Under the pieces are notes generated by a model. That model did no database searches, was not told the DNA's origin, and saw nothing but the letters and a program-made list of their open reading frames with translations. From Photobacterium rosenbergii (lineage in GTDB: Bacteria > Pseudomonadota > Gammaproteobacteria > Enterobacterales > Vibrionaceae): DNA of 64,000 bases. The position numbers and the translations under genes were made by a program. Of the stretch, positions 36,677-47,470 are shown one piece after another (within the stretch, counting starts at the first letter, position 1; each line of letters opens with the position of its first letter). The DNA lies in contig NZ_PYMB01000010.1 of assembly GCF_003026455.1 (NCBI RefSeq), positions 1 to 64,000 of the forward strand, given 5' to 3'.

Positions 36677-37501
36677 TTAGTAACCTGCGGACTCAAAATT
36701 CGGGGTAAAGTCATGGCCTTCCAAGCGATGGACCTGAGTTTCAAGGCGCCCATCACTGTGCAATGACAAATAACGCCAGCCCGGGCTTTTCTGATCCAAG
36801 GCAAAGTCATGGGAATCTGGCTGGAACTGGATGCAGGTCGATGGTGTCGCCAGTACCCTGACATCTTGATGGATGCGGTCCAACTCCTGGTGGATATGAC
36901 CGCACAAAATCGCCTTAACCTGCGGATAACGGCCAATGACCTGCCAGAACGGTTCGCTGTTGTGCAACTGGTGCTGATCAAGCCAAGTGCTGCCAGCCGG
37001 CAAAGGGTGATGGTGCAACAAGACCAGCGCATGGCGGTCAGGGTGAGCCGACAGTGCCTCATCGAGCATCTCGAGTTGTTCCTGGCTCAGTTCACCGTGC
37101 GGAACCCCTTTGACCTGGCTGTCCAGCAGGATCACCTGCCAATGCTCTCCCGCCAATACTTGATGGCAAGGCTTGATCTGCGGCGATGGCAATACCGCCT
37201 GCATGCTTGGTTGGTAATCATGGTTGCCCGGCAGCCAGAAACATGGCTGAGACCAGCGTGCTATACCATCGCAAAAGCGCTGGTAGGAATGTTCGGTATG
37301 GTCTTGGGAAATATCGCCCGTCGCCACGATAGCATCAAAAGGGCGTGCAGCAACATCTACCGCATTCAGTACGGCATGAAAGCTGTCTTTTGTCGCGACA
37401 CCCAACAAACTGCCGCCGTCATCGGCAAACAGGTGGGTATCGGTAATTTGCAGGAGAACCACACTATCGCGGTTCGTCTGTGGCAGAGTAAAAGTCTGCA
37501 A
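36677..37501 (-). CDS. cpdA: 3',5'-cyclic AMP phosphodiesterase
   Basis: A 274-residue class III metallophosphoesterase that degrades cAMP. Metal-binding motifs DTHLF (about 21-25), GDISQDH, GNHDY and CGHIHQ are present. The start appears to be a TTG at 37501, preceded by AAGG about 11 nt away; no in-frame ATG fits the family start. It tempers CRP signalling. Confidence 0.93.
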   Translation of the reverse strand: MQTFTLPQTNRDSVVLLQITDTHLFADDGGSLLGVATKDSFHAVLNAVDVAARPFDAIVATGDISQDHTEHSYQRFCDGIARWSQPCFWLPGNHDYQPSMQAVLPSPQIKPCHQVLAGEHWQVILLDSQVKGVPHGELSQEQLEMLDEALSAHPDRHALVLLHHHPLPAGSTWLDQHQLHNSEPFWQVIGRYPQVKAILCGHIHQELDRIHQDVRVLATPSTCIQFQPDSHDFALDQKSPGWRYLSLHSDGRLETQVHRLEGHDFTPNFESAGY

Positions 37502-37531
37502 AACGTCAAAAACCTTGTCTATCTGATTCTA

Positions 37532-37960
37532 TTAACAAACCGACTGTCTGCTGATCCCGTTTTTTAGGCAATACGCCAACCAGTCTCCCAGAAAACGGTT
37601 AACTTGATGCTTCTCATCTTTCTGATGCATCCGCATGTTGGGGTAATCATACCTTGGCTTCAGACGCGAAGTCTGCTGGGCGGAACACACTTCTGCGACC
37701 CTGGCATCGTGGTACAACCTGATCGTCATTTTCGGGATCAGGTAATCCGGCAGTGATTCTTCTGCCTTGAGATGGAGTTCAACCACTGTGGTATATCGGG
37801 TCGATTCAGTAATGGTCAGATGATATTCCTGTTCCGAAACACAATAAATGCATTGGTCCCCTACCTGATCGCTTTTTGGCAGCAATGGGAGCAACTTCGC
37901 ATAGTTGGTTTCGTAAAGTCGCATGATACCAGCAAAATCAACAGTGTATCTTCTATTCAA
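37532..37960 (-). CDS. yqiB: YqiB family protein (DUF1249)
   Basis: A 142-residue DUF1249 protein, recognised by ITESTRYTT, RLYHDARVAEVCS and PRYDYPN. Its role is not established. The start is a TTG at 37960 with an AGGA site about 8 nt before it, matching the family start. Located between nudF and cpdA as in E. coli. Confidence 0.88.
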   Translation of the reverse strand: MNRRYTVDFAGIMRLYETNYAKLLPLLPKSDQVGDQCIYCVSEQEYHLTITESTRYTTVVELHLKAEESLPDYLIPKMTIRLYHDARVAEVCSAQQTSRLKPRYDYPNMRMHQKDEKHQVNRFLGDWLAYCLKNGISRQSVC

Positions 37961-37986
37961 TCGGTATCCTCAGTGAGTGTGGTCGT

Positions 37987-38622
37987 CTAACGCGCAGCCT
38001 GCAACCGAGTGTAGTTCAATTGCAGCCATTGCAGGGCAATGATCGAGGCCGCATTCTCAATTTTACCAGATTCTACCCACTGGTAAGCGTCTTCTCGAGA
38101 AACCACATGCACTTTGATATCTTCGCCTTCCTCTTCCAGGCCATGGATCCCTTCTGCCGTTGTACTGTCTATCTCACCGACAAAAATATCCAAGGTTTCC
38201 GAGCAACCACCAGAGCTAGACAGGTAACGGGTGATTTTATGCAACGAGCCAACTTCAACGCCCGCTTCTTCCACTGATTCACGGCGGACAACATCATCCG
38301 CCTTTTCACCCGGCTCAATGATTCCAGCCACTATCTCTAGTTGCCATGGCGAGCAATCAGCAGCCATCGCACCGACCCGGAATTGTTCAACCAATACAAC
38401 CTGATCAGTATGGGGGTCATAAGGCAACATAGCCGCAGCATGGCCACGCTCAAACATTTCACGGTCCAATGGCTGACTCCAGCCTCCCGCAAATAGGCGA
38501 TGGCGAAAACGGTATTTCACCATGCTGAAAAAACCTCGGTACAAAGGCTCCTCGGCGAGAACTTCGACGTCGTCACGAGAAAACTGTCCTGGTCCGCCTT
38601 GCTTAGCACCTGTTTTTGCCAT
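37987..38622 (-). CDS. nudF: ADP-ribose pyrophosphatase NudF
   Basis: A 211-residue Nudix hydrolase splitting ADP-ribose into AMP and ribose 5-phosphate. The Nudix box GIIEPGEKADDVVRRESVEE is complete. The ATG at 38622 with AAAGGAA upstream is preferred over an in-frame start at 38673. It heads the unit nudF-yqiB-cpdA-yqiA and is divergent from tolC. Confidence 0.93.
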   Translation of the reverse strand: MAKTGAKQGGPGQFSRDDVEVLAEEPLYRGFFSMVKYRFRHRLFAGGWSQPLDREMFERGHAAAMLPYDPHTDQVVLVEQFRVGAMAADCSPWQLEIVAGIIEPGEKADDVVRRESVEEAGVEVGSLHKITRYLSSSGGCSETLDIFVGEIDSTTAEGIHGLEEEGEDIKVHVVSREDAYQWVESGKIENAASIIALQWLQLNYTRLQAAR

Positions 38623-38900
38623 GTTTTTATTCCTTTTGCCCTTTCTGACACGGCCTCCGGCCGACGAAGGCATATATCATTCCATTCCCGCCAAGGAACG
38701 GCAATGATTTAATTCAACATTTATGACAATTATTGTGATTTTTTTTAAGTCGCTTTTCGCCACGAAAAGCTTAAAATCACATTTAATCCAGTAAAATATC
38801 GTAAAATAAAGTAAATTGTTCAATGATCAGTTTCAGGCAAGGAAACATAGGTTAAACTGGAGCCTTGCTCTTATTTTTGTCAGGACCAGGAAAGGCATAC

Positions 38901-40184
38901 ATGAAAAAATTGCTTCCGCTTTTTGTTAGCTTTGCGCTTGGCGGTCTTAGCCATACTGCACTGGCTGATGATCTCGCCGAAATCTACCAACAAGCAAAAC
39001 AAAATGACCCTCAGCTGCTACGTGCGGCTGCCGATAAAGACACTGCGTTCGAAGCGATTAACTCTACTCGAAGCGCATTGCTACCACAGATTAATCTAAC
39101 AGCTGGCTACAACATCGCTCGTATGGATGGTGATGCCGATGGTTTCAACGGTGGTCTTACCCTAGACCAGTCGATCTACAACCGTACCAGTTGGGTAAAC
39201 CTAGATATCAGCGAGAAAGTAGCACGCCAGAGTGATGCGTTTTATGCTACTTCTCAGCAAGGCCTGATCCTGCGTGTCTCTGACGCCTATTTTGCCGTGC
39301 TGCGTGCAATGGATGACCTAGAATTCGTCCGTGCCGAAAAAGCCGCAGTGGGTCGCCAGCTAGAACAAACCAAACAACGTTTCGAAGTTGGCCTATCAGC
39401 GATTACCGATGTTCATGATGCCCAGGCACAGTACGATAGCGTGCTAGCAGATGAAATTTTGGCAGAAAACTCACTGACTAACAGCTACGAAGGCCTACGT
39501 GAAATCACCGGCCAGGCCCACACGGACCTAAGCGTTCTGGACACCCGCCGCTTTAGTGCCAGCGCGCCTCAATCACGCGTTGAAAGCTTGATCACAGATG
39601 CTGAGACAGAAAACCTTAGCCTGTTGACTGCCCGTATTTCCCAAGACATCGCCCGTGACGAAATTGCCCTGGCAGAGTCTGGCCATTTGCCAACCCTGTC
39701 TTTCAATGCTGGTTATAACTACGATGACAAAGTTGCATCAACGGACGACGGTACGCTAACAGCCGGTATCAACCTTGCGCTTCCTGTTTACACCGGTGGC
39801 CGCGTGACCTCTGAAGTCAAACAGGCCCAATACGGCTATGTAGCAGCAAGCGAAGATCTGGAAGGCTCTTACCGCAGTGTTGTTCGTGACGTCCGCGCTT
39901 TCTACAACAACATCAATGCCTCTATCGGTGCCCTACGCGCTTACCAGCAGTCTGTGGTTTCTGCCCAGTCAGCCCTTGAAGCGACAGAAGCCGGTTTCGA
40001 TGTGGGTACCCGTACCATTGTTGATGTACTAGATGCGACTCGCCGTCTGTATGATGCCAACCGCCAGCTGGCAAATGCTCGCTACGATTACATCATCAGC
40101 CAGCTTCAGCTAAAACAAGCCGTTGGCTCACTGAACGAACAAGATATCTTGGACGTTAACGCAGGCCTGGTAAAAGCGAAGTAA
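38901..40184 (+). CDS. tolC: outer-membrane channel TolC
   Basis: A protein of about 427 residues with a cleavable signal peptide (MKKLLPLFVSFALGGLSHTALA). TolC forms a trimeric beta-barrel with a long periplasmic helical tunnel used by multidrug pumps and type I secretion. The internal duplication typical of the family is visible, with two similar halves rich in long helices. The ATG at 38901 has AGGAAAGG upstream; a start at 38865 would bury the signal peptide. Confidence 0.95.
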   Translation: MKKLLPLFVSFALGGLSHTALADDLAEIYQQAKQNDPQLLRAAADKDTAFEAINSTRSALLPQINLTAGYNIARMDGDADGFNGGLTLDQSIYNRTSWVNLDISEKVARQSDAFYATSQQGLILRVSDAYFAVLRAMDDLEFVRAEKAAVGRQLEQTKQRFEVGLSAITDVHDAQAQYDSVLADEILAENSLTNSYEGLREITGQAHTDLSVLDTRRFSASAPQSRVESLITDAETENLSLLTARISQDIARDEIALAESGHLPTLSFNAGYNYDDKVASTDDGTLTAGINLALPVYTGGRVTSEVKQAQYGYVAASEDLEGSYRSVVRDVRAFYNNINASIGALRAYQQSVVSAQSALEATEAGFDVGTRTIVDVLDATRRLYDANRQLANARYDYIISQLQLKQAVGSLNEQDILDVNAGLVKAK

Positions 40185-40212
40185 TCACAACCTAGCTTAA
40201 GCAAACCATATA

Positions 40213-40243
40213 AAAAAAGCGCCCTCAATGACGGCGCTTTTTT
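40213..40243. terminator. bidirectional terminator between tolC and hldE
   Basis: AAAAAAAGCGCC...GGCGCTTTTTT hairpin between convergent genes. Confidence 0.85.
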
Positions 40244-40313
40244 AGTATCTTTGCCTAGCCAAAGCCCTGCTCTTATTGAGAGGTTTTCAGGCTAAGTCCA
40301 AGGAGAGGCCCTG

Positions 40314-41744
40314 TTAGCCCCTTCCCCCTTTAATCGCTTCAATGATTTCGGTTGTCGAACAGCCGTCCTCGAAGTTAAGCACGCGAACCTCACCACCAGC
40401 CGCAATCACTTCCTGGCCGCCGGCAATTTCTTCCGGCTTGTAATCGCCCCCCTTGACCAACAGCGTCGGCAGGATCTCACTGATCAGGCGCTGCGGGGTT
40501 TCTTCGCTAAATGGCACGACCCAATCAACGGCCCCCAAACCTGCCAACACGGCCATACGACGGTCTTCAGGGTTCACCGGGCGACCTGGACCTTTGAGCA
40601 CTTGAACAGAGCTGTCTGAGTTCACCGCAACAATCAAGCGATCACCCAGTTTAGCGGCTTCATTGAGATAAGCGACATGGCCGGCATGCAAGATATCGAA
40701 ACAACCATTGGTCATCACCACTTTCTCGCCACGGGCACGGGCCGCTTTGACCGCTTGCTTAAGCTGCGCTTCACTGATCACACCAAAACCGCTGTCCTGG
40801 CTGCCGTGAATCGCTTCCGTCAGTTCAATGGTAGACAAGGTCGAGGTACCCAACTTACCCACTACAACACCGGCTGCCGCATTGGCCAGTTTGCAAGAAT
40901 CGGACAGTGACTTGCCCGCCGCCAGCGAGGCCGCCAGTACCGAAATCACCGTATCACCAGCACCGGTCACATCATAGACCTCTTTGGCCTGGGTCGGCAT
41001 ATGCAGCGGCTCCTGGCCTTTTTGCAGCAGGGTCATACCGTGCTCACTGCGGGTCACCAACAGGGCTTCAAGCTCAAAACGCTCAATCAATGCCAAGCCT
41101 TTTGCCACCAAATCCTCTTCAGACAGGGCTTTGCCCGCTACCGCTTCAAACTCTGATAGGTTTGGCGTTAGCAGCGTTGCCCCACGGTAGCGTTCAAAGT
41201 CCGCCCCTTTCGGGTCAACCATCACTGCAATACCAGACTTACGTGCCAACTGGATCATCGCCTGGACATGCTCAAGGGCTCCCTTGGCATAATCCGATAG
41301 CACAACCACTTTGCTCGATGTCAGTGCCTGTTCCATGCGGGGTAAAATCACATCCGCCGGCACGTTGTGGAAACCTTCCTCAAAATCCAAACGGATCATC
41401 TGCTGACCGCGGCTCATCACCCGCAGTTTGGTGATGGTTGGATAGTCCGGCAAAGTCACAAAGTCACAGCGCACATCCAATGACGATAGCTTTTCCGACA
41501 ATGCACGGGCAGGTTCATCAATGCCAGTTAAGCCCACCAAACGGGCATGCCCGCCCAGCGCTGCGATATTCATGGCCACGTTGGCCGCACCACCCGGACG
41601 CTCCTCTACCTGATCGACTTTTACTACAGGGACGGGGGCTTCAGGGGAAATACGGCCTGTCGGCCCATACCAGTAGCGATCTAGCATGACATCACCCACG
41701 ACCAGCACGCCTGCTTGATCATAATCAGGAAGAGTCAGTTTCAT
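40314..41744 (-). CDS. hldE: bifunctional heptose kinase/adenylyltransferase HldE
   Basis: A 476-residue bifunctional enzyme for ADP-heptose, the precursor of the LPS inner core. The N-terminal ribokinase-like kinase (about 1-318, with GGAANVAMN and DVTGAGDT) is followed by a nucleotidyltransferase (about 344-476, with [13 protein letters not shown]). The ATG at 41744 with GGAGAAA upstream is used; the frame is open to 41774. Confidence 0.97.
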   Translation of the reverse strand: MKLTLPDYDQAGVLVVGDVMLDRYWYGPTGRISPEAPVPVVKVDQVEERPGGAANVAMNIAALGGHARLVGLTGIDEPARALSEKLSSLDVRCDFVTLPDYPTITKLRVMSRGQQMIRLDFEEGFHNVPADVILPRMEQALTSSKVVVLSDYAKGALEHVQAMIQLARKSGIAVMVDPKGADFERYRGATLLTPNLSEFEAVAGKALSEEDLVAKGLALIERFELEALLVTRSEHGMTLLQKGQEPLHMPTQAKEVYDVTGAGDTVISVLAASLAAGKSLSDSCKLANAAAGVVVGKLGTSTLSTIELTEAIHGSQDSGFGVISEAQLKQAVKAARARGEKVVMTNGCFDILHAGHVAYLNEAAKLGDRLIVAVNSDSSVQVLKGPGRPVNPEDRRMAVLAGLGAVDWVVPFSEETPQRLISEILPTLLVKGGDYKPEEIAGGQEVIAAGGEVRVLNFEDGCSTTEIIEAIKGGRG

Positions 41745-41873
41745 TTTTTTCTCCGGGATTGTGATAACCCCCAAATATTAACACAAAGCCAAATTAGCAT
41801 GCATCTGCTCGGGGGATTTCAACGATGATTCAACCACAAAGAGCGAGAAAAAGCCTCGCCCTTGTGTTCAATA

Positions 41874-44729
41874 TTACGTGTTAGGCTCTAGCAATGATTG
41901 CCAGATCGTTTGGACACATTGGCGCTCATCTGCAAAACGCCCTTCTTCCACATAGGCCGGTAAGCCCAGCAAGCTCAAGCGGTGTATTTCATCCCGCATC
42001 ACACAATAGGCCTGCTTAAGCTGCATCGCTTGTTCCGGTGCCAAGATATCGTAATCGGCCATGGTATCGAACAAGCGGACATTATCAGACCAACGGGTTA
42101 GGGCCTTTTCTTCAGCCGCGTGCTGCAAAACCAAGTACTGGGCTAAAAACTCGATATCCGTGATCCCACCTTTGTCCTGCTTGAGACCGAACATTCCCGC
42201 CTTCTTGCTGCCGAGGTGCTCACGCATCTTGTGGCGCATATCAACCACTTCCTGACGCAAGGGGGCAGCCTCCCGGCTGGACATCAGGATAGATTGCCTT
42301 ACATTGGCAAACGCTTGCTGGAGCGGAGCATCCCCATAAATCATTCTTGCCCTGACCAACGCCTGATGCTCCCAAGTCCAGGCTTCTTTTTGCTGGTAAT
42401 CGGCGAAAGCCTCCATAGTACTGACCAGCAGCCCCGAAGCCCCTGATGGCCTTAGCCGAACATCCACTTCATACAACACGCCCGAGGCGGTACGGGTTGA
42501 GAATAAATGAACAATTCGCTGTGCCAACCTTAGGTAGAACTGCCTGCCGTCTATCTCTTTGCGGCCATTGGTGTAGACATTATCTGGGCAGTCATGGAGG
42601 AAGACCAAGTCCAAATCGGAACTGTAGCCCAGCTCCCAACCACCGACCTTGCCATAGCCCAACACCGCGAAGCCTCGCCCGCTTCGCTCAAGCAAATGCG
42701 TCGGCTCACCGTATTTTTCCACCATTTGCAGCCAGGCCTGGTTAACTACGGCAGCAACAATGGCTTCGGAAAGATACGTCAGATGATCACTGACCTTCAT
42801 CAAAGGCAATGCGCCAGCTATATCTGCCGCTGCGATACGCAGCAATTGGGTCTGCTTGAACTGGCGAATAGCCTCCATCTGCTGCTCCATATCCTCTTCA
42901 GGAATACGGGCAAGGAATTCGCGTAGCTCGTCACCGTAGTGTTCAAGCGGGGTCGGGTTGTAGAGATGTTGGGGATCAAGCAGCTCATCGAGCAGGATCG
43001 GGTATTGGGCCAACTGGGTGGCGACCATTGGACTAGCCGCACATAGACGCACCAGTTGCTCAAGTGCCGCCGGATGCTCACTGAGCAGCTCGAGGTAAGT
43101 GGTTCGGGTTGCAATACGGACAATCAGTTTACTGACCCGCTCCAATACGGCTGGAGCATCGTCCCGGGTCACTATTAGCATCAACACTGCAGGCATCAAC
43201 TTGGCGAGGACTTCGCGGCCACGGGGCCCAAGCGTACGTTTCGATAGCTCAGCCTTCATATTGCTCAGTACAGAAAGTTGACTCTCTGCTTCAGGCGCAT
43301 TGAGCTCGGCAAGGATCGCTGTCACTACCTCTGGATCTTTTATCATCGCCCACATTTCATGGAACTGGGCCGTGGCTTCACTTTGCGGCTCTTCCTCATC
43401 ACTGCCGATGATGTCATCGAACACTGCGTGGATTGCTGCCATATTGCAGCCAACCGCCTGCTCTAACCCAGCCCAATTATCAAAACCCATCGCCAATGCC
43501 AAGCGGCACTGGTCGAGCGGTTTATCCGGCAATGTCTGGGTCTGCTTGTCATCAATAGCCTGCAAAAGGTTTTCCAACTTGCGCAAGAACGCATAGCCCT
43601 GCTCGAGATCATCGACTTGCTGGCAAGGCAATAAACCCTGAGCCCGAATTGCCTGCAGGGTCTCACGCAAGCCACGCCCGCGTAATTCAGGCGTGCGGCC
43701 ACCACGGATCAACTGGAAAGACTGGGCGATAAACTCCACTTCGCGGATCCCGCCCGGACCGAGTTTGATATTGTTGGTGAGGCCTCGGCGGCGCACTTCG
43801 CTACTGATCATCGCCTTCATCCGGCGCAATGACTGTATGGCGCTGAAATCAATATAGCGGCGGAACACAAACGGCCGCAGCATCTGGCGCAACTCCTGGT
43901 ACTGGGAGAAACTCTCCTTGCCCATGACCCGCGCTTTGATTATGGCGTAACGCTCCCAGTCACGGCCTTGCTCCTGGTAGTAATCTTCCAGTGCAGCATA
44001 GCTCATGACTAACGGGCCACTATCACCAAACGGGCGCAAGCGCATATCGACCCGGTAGCAGAAACCATCGAAAGTCTGCTGGTCAAGGGCTTTGATCAAA
44101 CGCTGCCCCAAGCGGGTAAAGAACTGGGCATTGGCCAGGCTACGGCGCCCACCTTGGGTTTCGCCATTTTCCGGGTAGGTAAAGATCAAATCGATATCGG
44201 ACGAGAAATTGAGCTCGCCTCCCCCGAGCTTACCCATCCCGAGGATCAGCATAGGCTGGGCTTCACCACAACTGTTCATCGGTGTGCCCCACTCCTTGCA
44301 GCATTGTGCATAAAGCCAGTTGTAGGCTTCCATGATCATCGCTTCGGCCAGCATAGAAAGGTGGCCAAGGCTCAAATCCAGGCTGTTATGGCCGACAAAG
44401 TCCCGCCAGGCAATCCAAACCATCTCACGGCGGCGGAACTGACGCAGCACCCGCATCATGCCCGTTTCATCATTCACTGCTGCCAATGCGTCAGCCAAAT
44501 CGGAGCGATAGTTTTCTGCCCGTTCAGGGTCGTCCAAATGCAAGGCTAACCACGGCAATAAGGCCGCATCTCGGGCTATCGAGGCGGTAATAAAATCACT
44601 GTAGGCCAATGCCTGCTTGAGTTCGCCAAGCTTCTCCTGAGGCCAATCAGCTATTGCCTCTGGTTGGGCGCTGCTAACTTTATCCCACGCCTTGTCCATT
44701 GCGGTTTGGAAGCGATCCTGCACAGTCAT
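41874..44729 (-). CDS. glnE: glutamine synthetase adenylyltransferase/deadenylase
   Basis: A 951-residue enzyme with two nucleotidyltransferase domains of opposite activity: [15 protein letters not shown] (N-terminal, deadenylylation) and [15 protein letters not shown] (C-terminal, adenylylation). It tunes glutamine synthetase to nitrogen supply together with PII. Located between hldE and ygiF as in E. coli, except that two genes intervene here. Confidence 0.97.
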   Translation of the reverse strand: MTVQDRFQTAMDKAWDKVSSAQPEAIADWPQEKLGELKQALAYSDFITASIARDAALLPWLALHLDDPERAENYRSDLADALAAVNDETGMMRVLRQFRRREMVWIAWRDFVGHNSLDLSLGHLSMLAEAMIMEAYNWLYAQCCKEWGTPMNSCGEAQPMLILGMGKLGGGELNFSSDIDLIFTYPENGETQGGRRSLANAQFFTRLGQRLIKALDQQTFDGFCYRVDMRLRPFGDSGPLVMSYAALEDYYQEQGRDWERYAIIKARVMGKESFSQYQELRQMLRPFVFRRYIDFSAIQSLRRMKAMISSEVRRRGLTNNIKLGPGGIREVEFIAQSFQLIRGGRTPELRGRGLRETLQAIRAQGLLPCQQVDDLEQGYAFLRKLENLLQAIDDKQTQTLPDKPLDQCRLALAMGFDNWAGLEQAVGCNMAAIHAVFDDIIGSDEEEPQSEATAQFHEMWAMIKDPEVVTAILAELNAPEAESQLSVLSNMKAELSKRTLGPRGREVLAKLMPAVLMLIVTRDDAPAVLERVSKLIVRIATRTTYLELLSEHPAALEQLVRLCAASPMVATQLAQYPILLDELLDPQHLYNPTPLEHYGDELREFLARIPEEDMEQQMEAIRQFKQTQLLRIAAADIAGALPLMKVSDHLTYLSEAIVAAVVNQAWLQMVEKYGEPTHLLERSGRGFAVLGYGKVGGWELGYSSDLDLVFLHDCPDNVYTNGRKEIDGRQFYLRLAQRIVHLFSTRTASGVLYEVDVRLRPSGASGLLVSTMEAFADYQQKEAWTWEHQALVRARMIYGDAPLQQAFANVRQSILMSSREAAPLRQEVVDMRHKMREHLGSKKAGMFGLKQDKGGITDIEFLAQYLVLQHAAEEKALTRWSDNVRLFDTMADYDILAPEQAMQLKQAYCVMRDEIHRLSLLGLPAYVEEGRFADERQCVQTIWQSLLEPNT

Positions 44730-44824
44730 AGGGGTTCCTTTTCAAATACCGTTGTCTTACCTACCCAACACATTTTACCAAAACCATACTGGCTGGCCGG
44801 GTATTGATTGTCCTTACGATAGCA

Positions 44825-44849
44825 CAACGCCCGCGCGAGGCGGGCGTTG
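44825..44849 (-). terminator. hairpin after the chemoreceptor gene
   Basis: CAACGCCCG...CGGGCGTTG lies between the chemoreceptor stop and glnE. There is no good U-run on the minus strand, so termination is uncertain. Confidence 0.4.
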
Positions 44850-44873
44850 ATTTGATAGCAAAAGTGTATTTAT

Positions 44874-46475
44874 TTATACACTGAAGGCTTGGATTTTCTT
44901 TTCCAATTCAGTGGCATGATTTTGCATTGCATCCGAGGTCTCCGACAGTTCGGTCACCACCACGACCGACGCTTCCACCAGTTCGCGAACGTTAGTCAGG
45001 TTCTGGTTCATCTCGTCAGCAACCGCGCTCTGCTGCTCGGCTGCCGATGCGATCTGGAAGTTCATATCATTGATCAAACTGACCTGCTCAACGATTTTAT
45101 CCAGCTCGCCACCCGCACTGGTCACCAAATCTACCCCTTCGGCCGCTTCAACCACACTTTGTTCCATTAAACCTACTGCCTGTTGGGCACTGGTTTGCAG
45201 CTGGGAAATCATTTCCTGGATTTCAACCGTTGCCGTTTGGGTGCGCTGGGCGAGGTTACGTACCTCGTCTGCCACTACGGCAAAGCCACGTCCTGCATCA
45301 CCGGCACGAGCAGCTTCAATTGCTGCATTCAGCGCCAGCAGGTTGGTTTGCTCTGAGATACTCTGGATTGTGACAATGACAGTGCCGATTTGATCAACAC
45401 GCTCTTCGACCTGATTCACTGCATTGGCTGACTGGCTAATATCCTGTGACAACTGGTTGATAGTACCGATAGTCTGGGATACGAACTGCTGCCCCTGGAC
45501 AGCCTGTCCCGATGTCCCCTCCGTTGCACTCGAGGCCTCACGGGCATGCTCAGCCACGGTCTGCACCGTCGAGGTCATTTCACTCATCGCCGATGCCAAC
45601 TGGTCGATTTCATTGAATTCTTCCTTCGCCGACTCCTTGGTTTCAATCATGCTAATCGACATCACTTCAGCCAAGCCTGATAGCTCACCGGCGGCATCGC
45701 GCTGGTTACAAATCACTTCACGCAACTGAAGGCGGGTCTTTTCCAATTCTTTGGCCAAGTCACCGTATTCATCACGGCACTCCATCACTATCGGCTGGGT
45801 CAGGTCCCGGGCAGCCAGTCGCTTAATGCTATCAGCCAGGTATCGGGTCTGACGCAGCATGACATGGGATCCCCCCAGCAAAATCACTACAAAGGCAATG
45901 ATCATCAAAGCCGTTTGCCACGCCACCTGAACCAGATACTGCTGGTAATAAGCGTCAGCTTCCGAGGCTGGCTGCGAGGCCACCACCACCCAGTTCAAAC
46001 GCGGCAATTCAACCGCATATTCAAAACGTGATTGATCAGAAAAAATCAGGCTGGCTTGCCCATTTAACTGCTGCAAGGCACGGTTGAGGCTACCCTGGCT
46101 GTCTATCTCTCCGTGCAACTCAGACAATGCATGGACACTTGGGTGGCCTATTACCTTGTTGCTTCCCCGCTCGACCAAATAGACATAGGCGCCGCTGTTC
46201 ATGGCAGCCGCCTGTGCGGCAACTACTTGCTCAACCAGTACTATATCTTGCTGGCTAGCCGATGGCAGGGCTTGAATGACAGCCGCAGTGGCTTGCGCTT
46301 GTTCTTGCGCCCTGTCTTGTTGGATATCCACTACCGATTGGTAGAAAGTGCTGGCATCCCAAAGCTGCTTGCCGACCAACAAAATGGTACTAAACACCAT
46401 TAGCAAGAGCAGTTTGGGGATCAACCGGATATTTGTCAGCCCTTTCTCCCAAGGCTTGAAAACCATTTTGGTCAT
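44874..46475 (-). CDS. methyl-accepting chemotaxis protein
   Basis: A 533-residue chemoreceptor. Two membrane helices (about 22-37 and 187-207) enclose a periplasmic sensor of about 150 residues, probably a single-Cache type. A HAMP domain follows, then the signalling domain with the conserved hairpin tip [35 protein letters not shown]. It should report to CheA/CheW. The ligand is unknown. The gene stands alone, inserted between glnE and ygiF relative to E. coli. Confidence 0.92.
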   Translation of the reverse strand: MTKMVFKPWEKGLTNIRLIPKLLLLMVFSTILLVGKQLWDASTFYQSVVDIQQDRAQEQAQATAAVIQALPSASQQDIVLVEQVVAAQAAAMNSGAYVYLVERGSNKVIGHPSVHALSELHGEIDSQGSLNRALQQLNGQASLIFSDQSRFEYAVELPRLNWVVVASQPASEADAYYQQYLVQVAWQTALMIIAFVVILLGGSHVMLRQTRYLADSIKRLAARDLTQPIVMECRDEYGDLAKELEKTRLQLREVICNQRDAAGELSGLAEVMSISMIETKESAKEEFNEIDQLASAMSEMTSTVQTVAEHAREASSATEGTSGQAVQGQQFVSQTIGTINQLSQDISQSANAVNQVEERVDQIGTVIVTIQSISEQTNLLALNAAIEAARAGDAGRGFAVVADEVRNLAQRTQTATVEIQEMISQLQTSAQQAVGLMEQSVVEAAEGVDLVTSAGGELDKIVEQVSLINDMNFQIASAAEQQSAVADEMNQNLTNVRELVEASVVVVTELSETSDAMQNHATELEKKIQAFSV

Positions 46476-46641
46476 GTGGTATCTCCATATATGCTTGATA
46501 CTCCTACGCAGAATCAGCTCCCAAGTAAGGTGGTCAATTCTGCACAGGGTGTAGGGAAGTCGGTGCCTAGAAATCTATTTATTTTTCGCACCGAAACAAT
46601 ACATCTCATTCTATCTATCGGCTGCGCAGTACAAAAATTTA

Positions 46642-47415
46642 ATGATGAAAAAGATCGACCCCGTCAAATATGAACTCAACCCGATGAGCTTGATGTCATT
46701 GGTATTGTCGTTTCTATCACTGACCATAGTGACGACCATGATCTTCTTGCCCAAAGAGAGTAATGGCTACTTGTTGCTGCTCGGCATCGATACCTTTATC
46801 TGCTTGGTATTCTGGTGCCAACTGCTAGCGGATTTTTGCCGTAGCAAGGATAAAACCACCTACCTCAAAACCCATTGGATCGACTTTATCGCTAGTATCC
46901 CGATCATCGAGCAAATTCGTTTCGCCCGCCTACTGCAAATCTTCCGGGTGATCCGACTGATCCGCTCAAGCCAACACGTGCTTAACCAGATTCGTAGCAA
47001 CCGCCGCGAAGCAACCGTTGCCAGTATCTTCCTGCTATTAACCGTGTTGGTCTCGGTTGGCTCGGCCCTGATGCTGATTCTTGAGGGTAAAGTCCCTGAG
47101 TCCAATATCAAAGATGCCAGTGATGCCCTGTGGTGGGTATTCGTCACCATTTCCACTGTCGGATATGGTGACCACTACCCGGTGACAGTGCTTGGTAAAA
47201 TGCTAGCTGCGGTCATTATTGTCTGTGGGGTTGGTTTGTTTGGTATGGTGGCCGGTCTGGTGAGTTCCATCATCTCCGATCCGGAGCAGAAAAAAGAGCA
47301 GGATGATGCCCGTCACGAACGAGAGTGGCAAATGATGCTAGCCAACCAACAGCAATTAATCGAGCGCCTTGAAACCATTGAAAAAAAGCTGGAAAAGAGC
47401 AATCACAACGAATAG
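46642..47415 (+). CDS. voltage-gated potassium channel-like protein
   Basis: A 257-residue six-helix ion channel. The selectivity filter TVGYGD (172-177) marks it as potassium selective. The S4 helix carries regularly spaced arginines (RFARLLQIFRVIRLIR, 93-108), so voltage sensing is likely. The C-terminus (215-257) is charged and helical, a probable coiled coil for tetramer assembly. Ribosome-binding site is weak. Divergent from the chemoreceptor gene. Confidence 0.9.
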   Translation: MMKKIDPVKYELNPMSLMSLVLSFLSLTIVTTMIFLPKESNGYLLLLGIDTFICLVFWCQLLADFCRSKDKTTYLKTHWIDFIASIPIIEQIRFARLLQIFRVIRLIRSSQHVLNQIRSNRREATVASIFLLLTVLVSVGSALMLILEGKVPESNIKDASDALWWVFVTISTVGYGDHYPVTVLGKMLAAVIIVCGVGLFGMVAGLVSSIISDPEQKKEQDDARHEREWQMMLANQQQLIERLETIEKKLEKSNHNE

Positions 47416-47423
47416 TCCATAAC

Positions 47424-47452
47424 AAAACACCCGGCATTCGCCGGGTGTTTTC
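47424..47452. terminator. bidirectional terminator between the channel gene and ygiF
   Basis: AAAACACCCGGC-ATTC-GCCGGGTGTTTT between convergent genes. Confidence 0.85.
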
Positions 47453-47470
47453 ACTAAAGAATCGCGCCTG

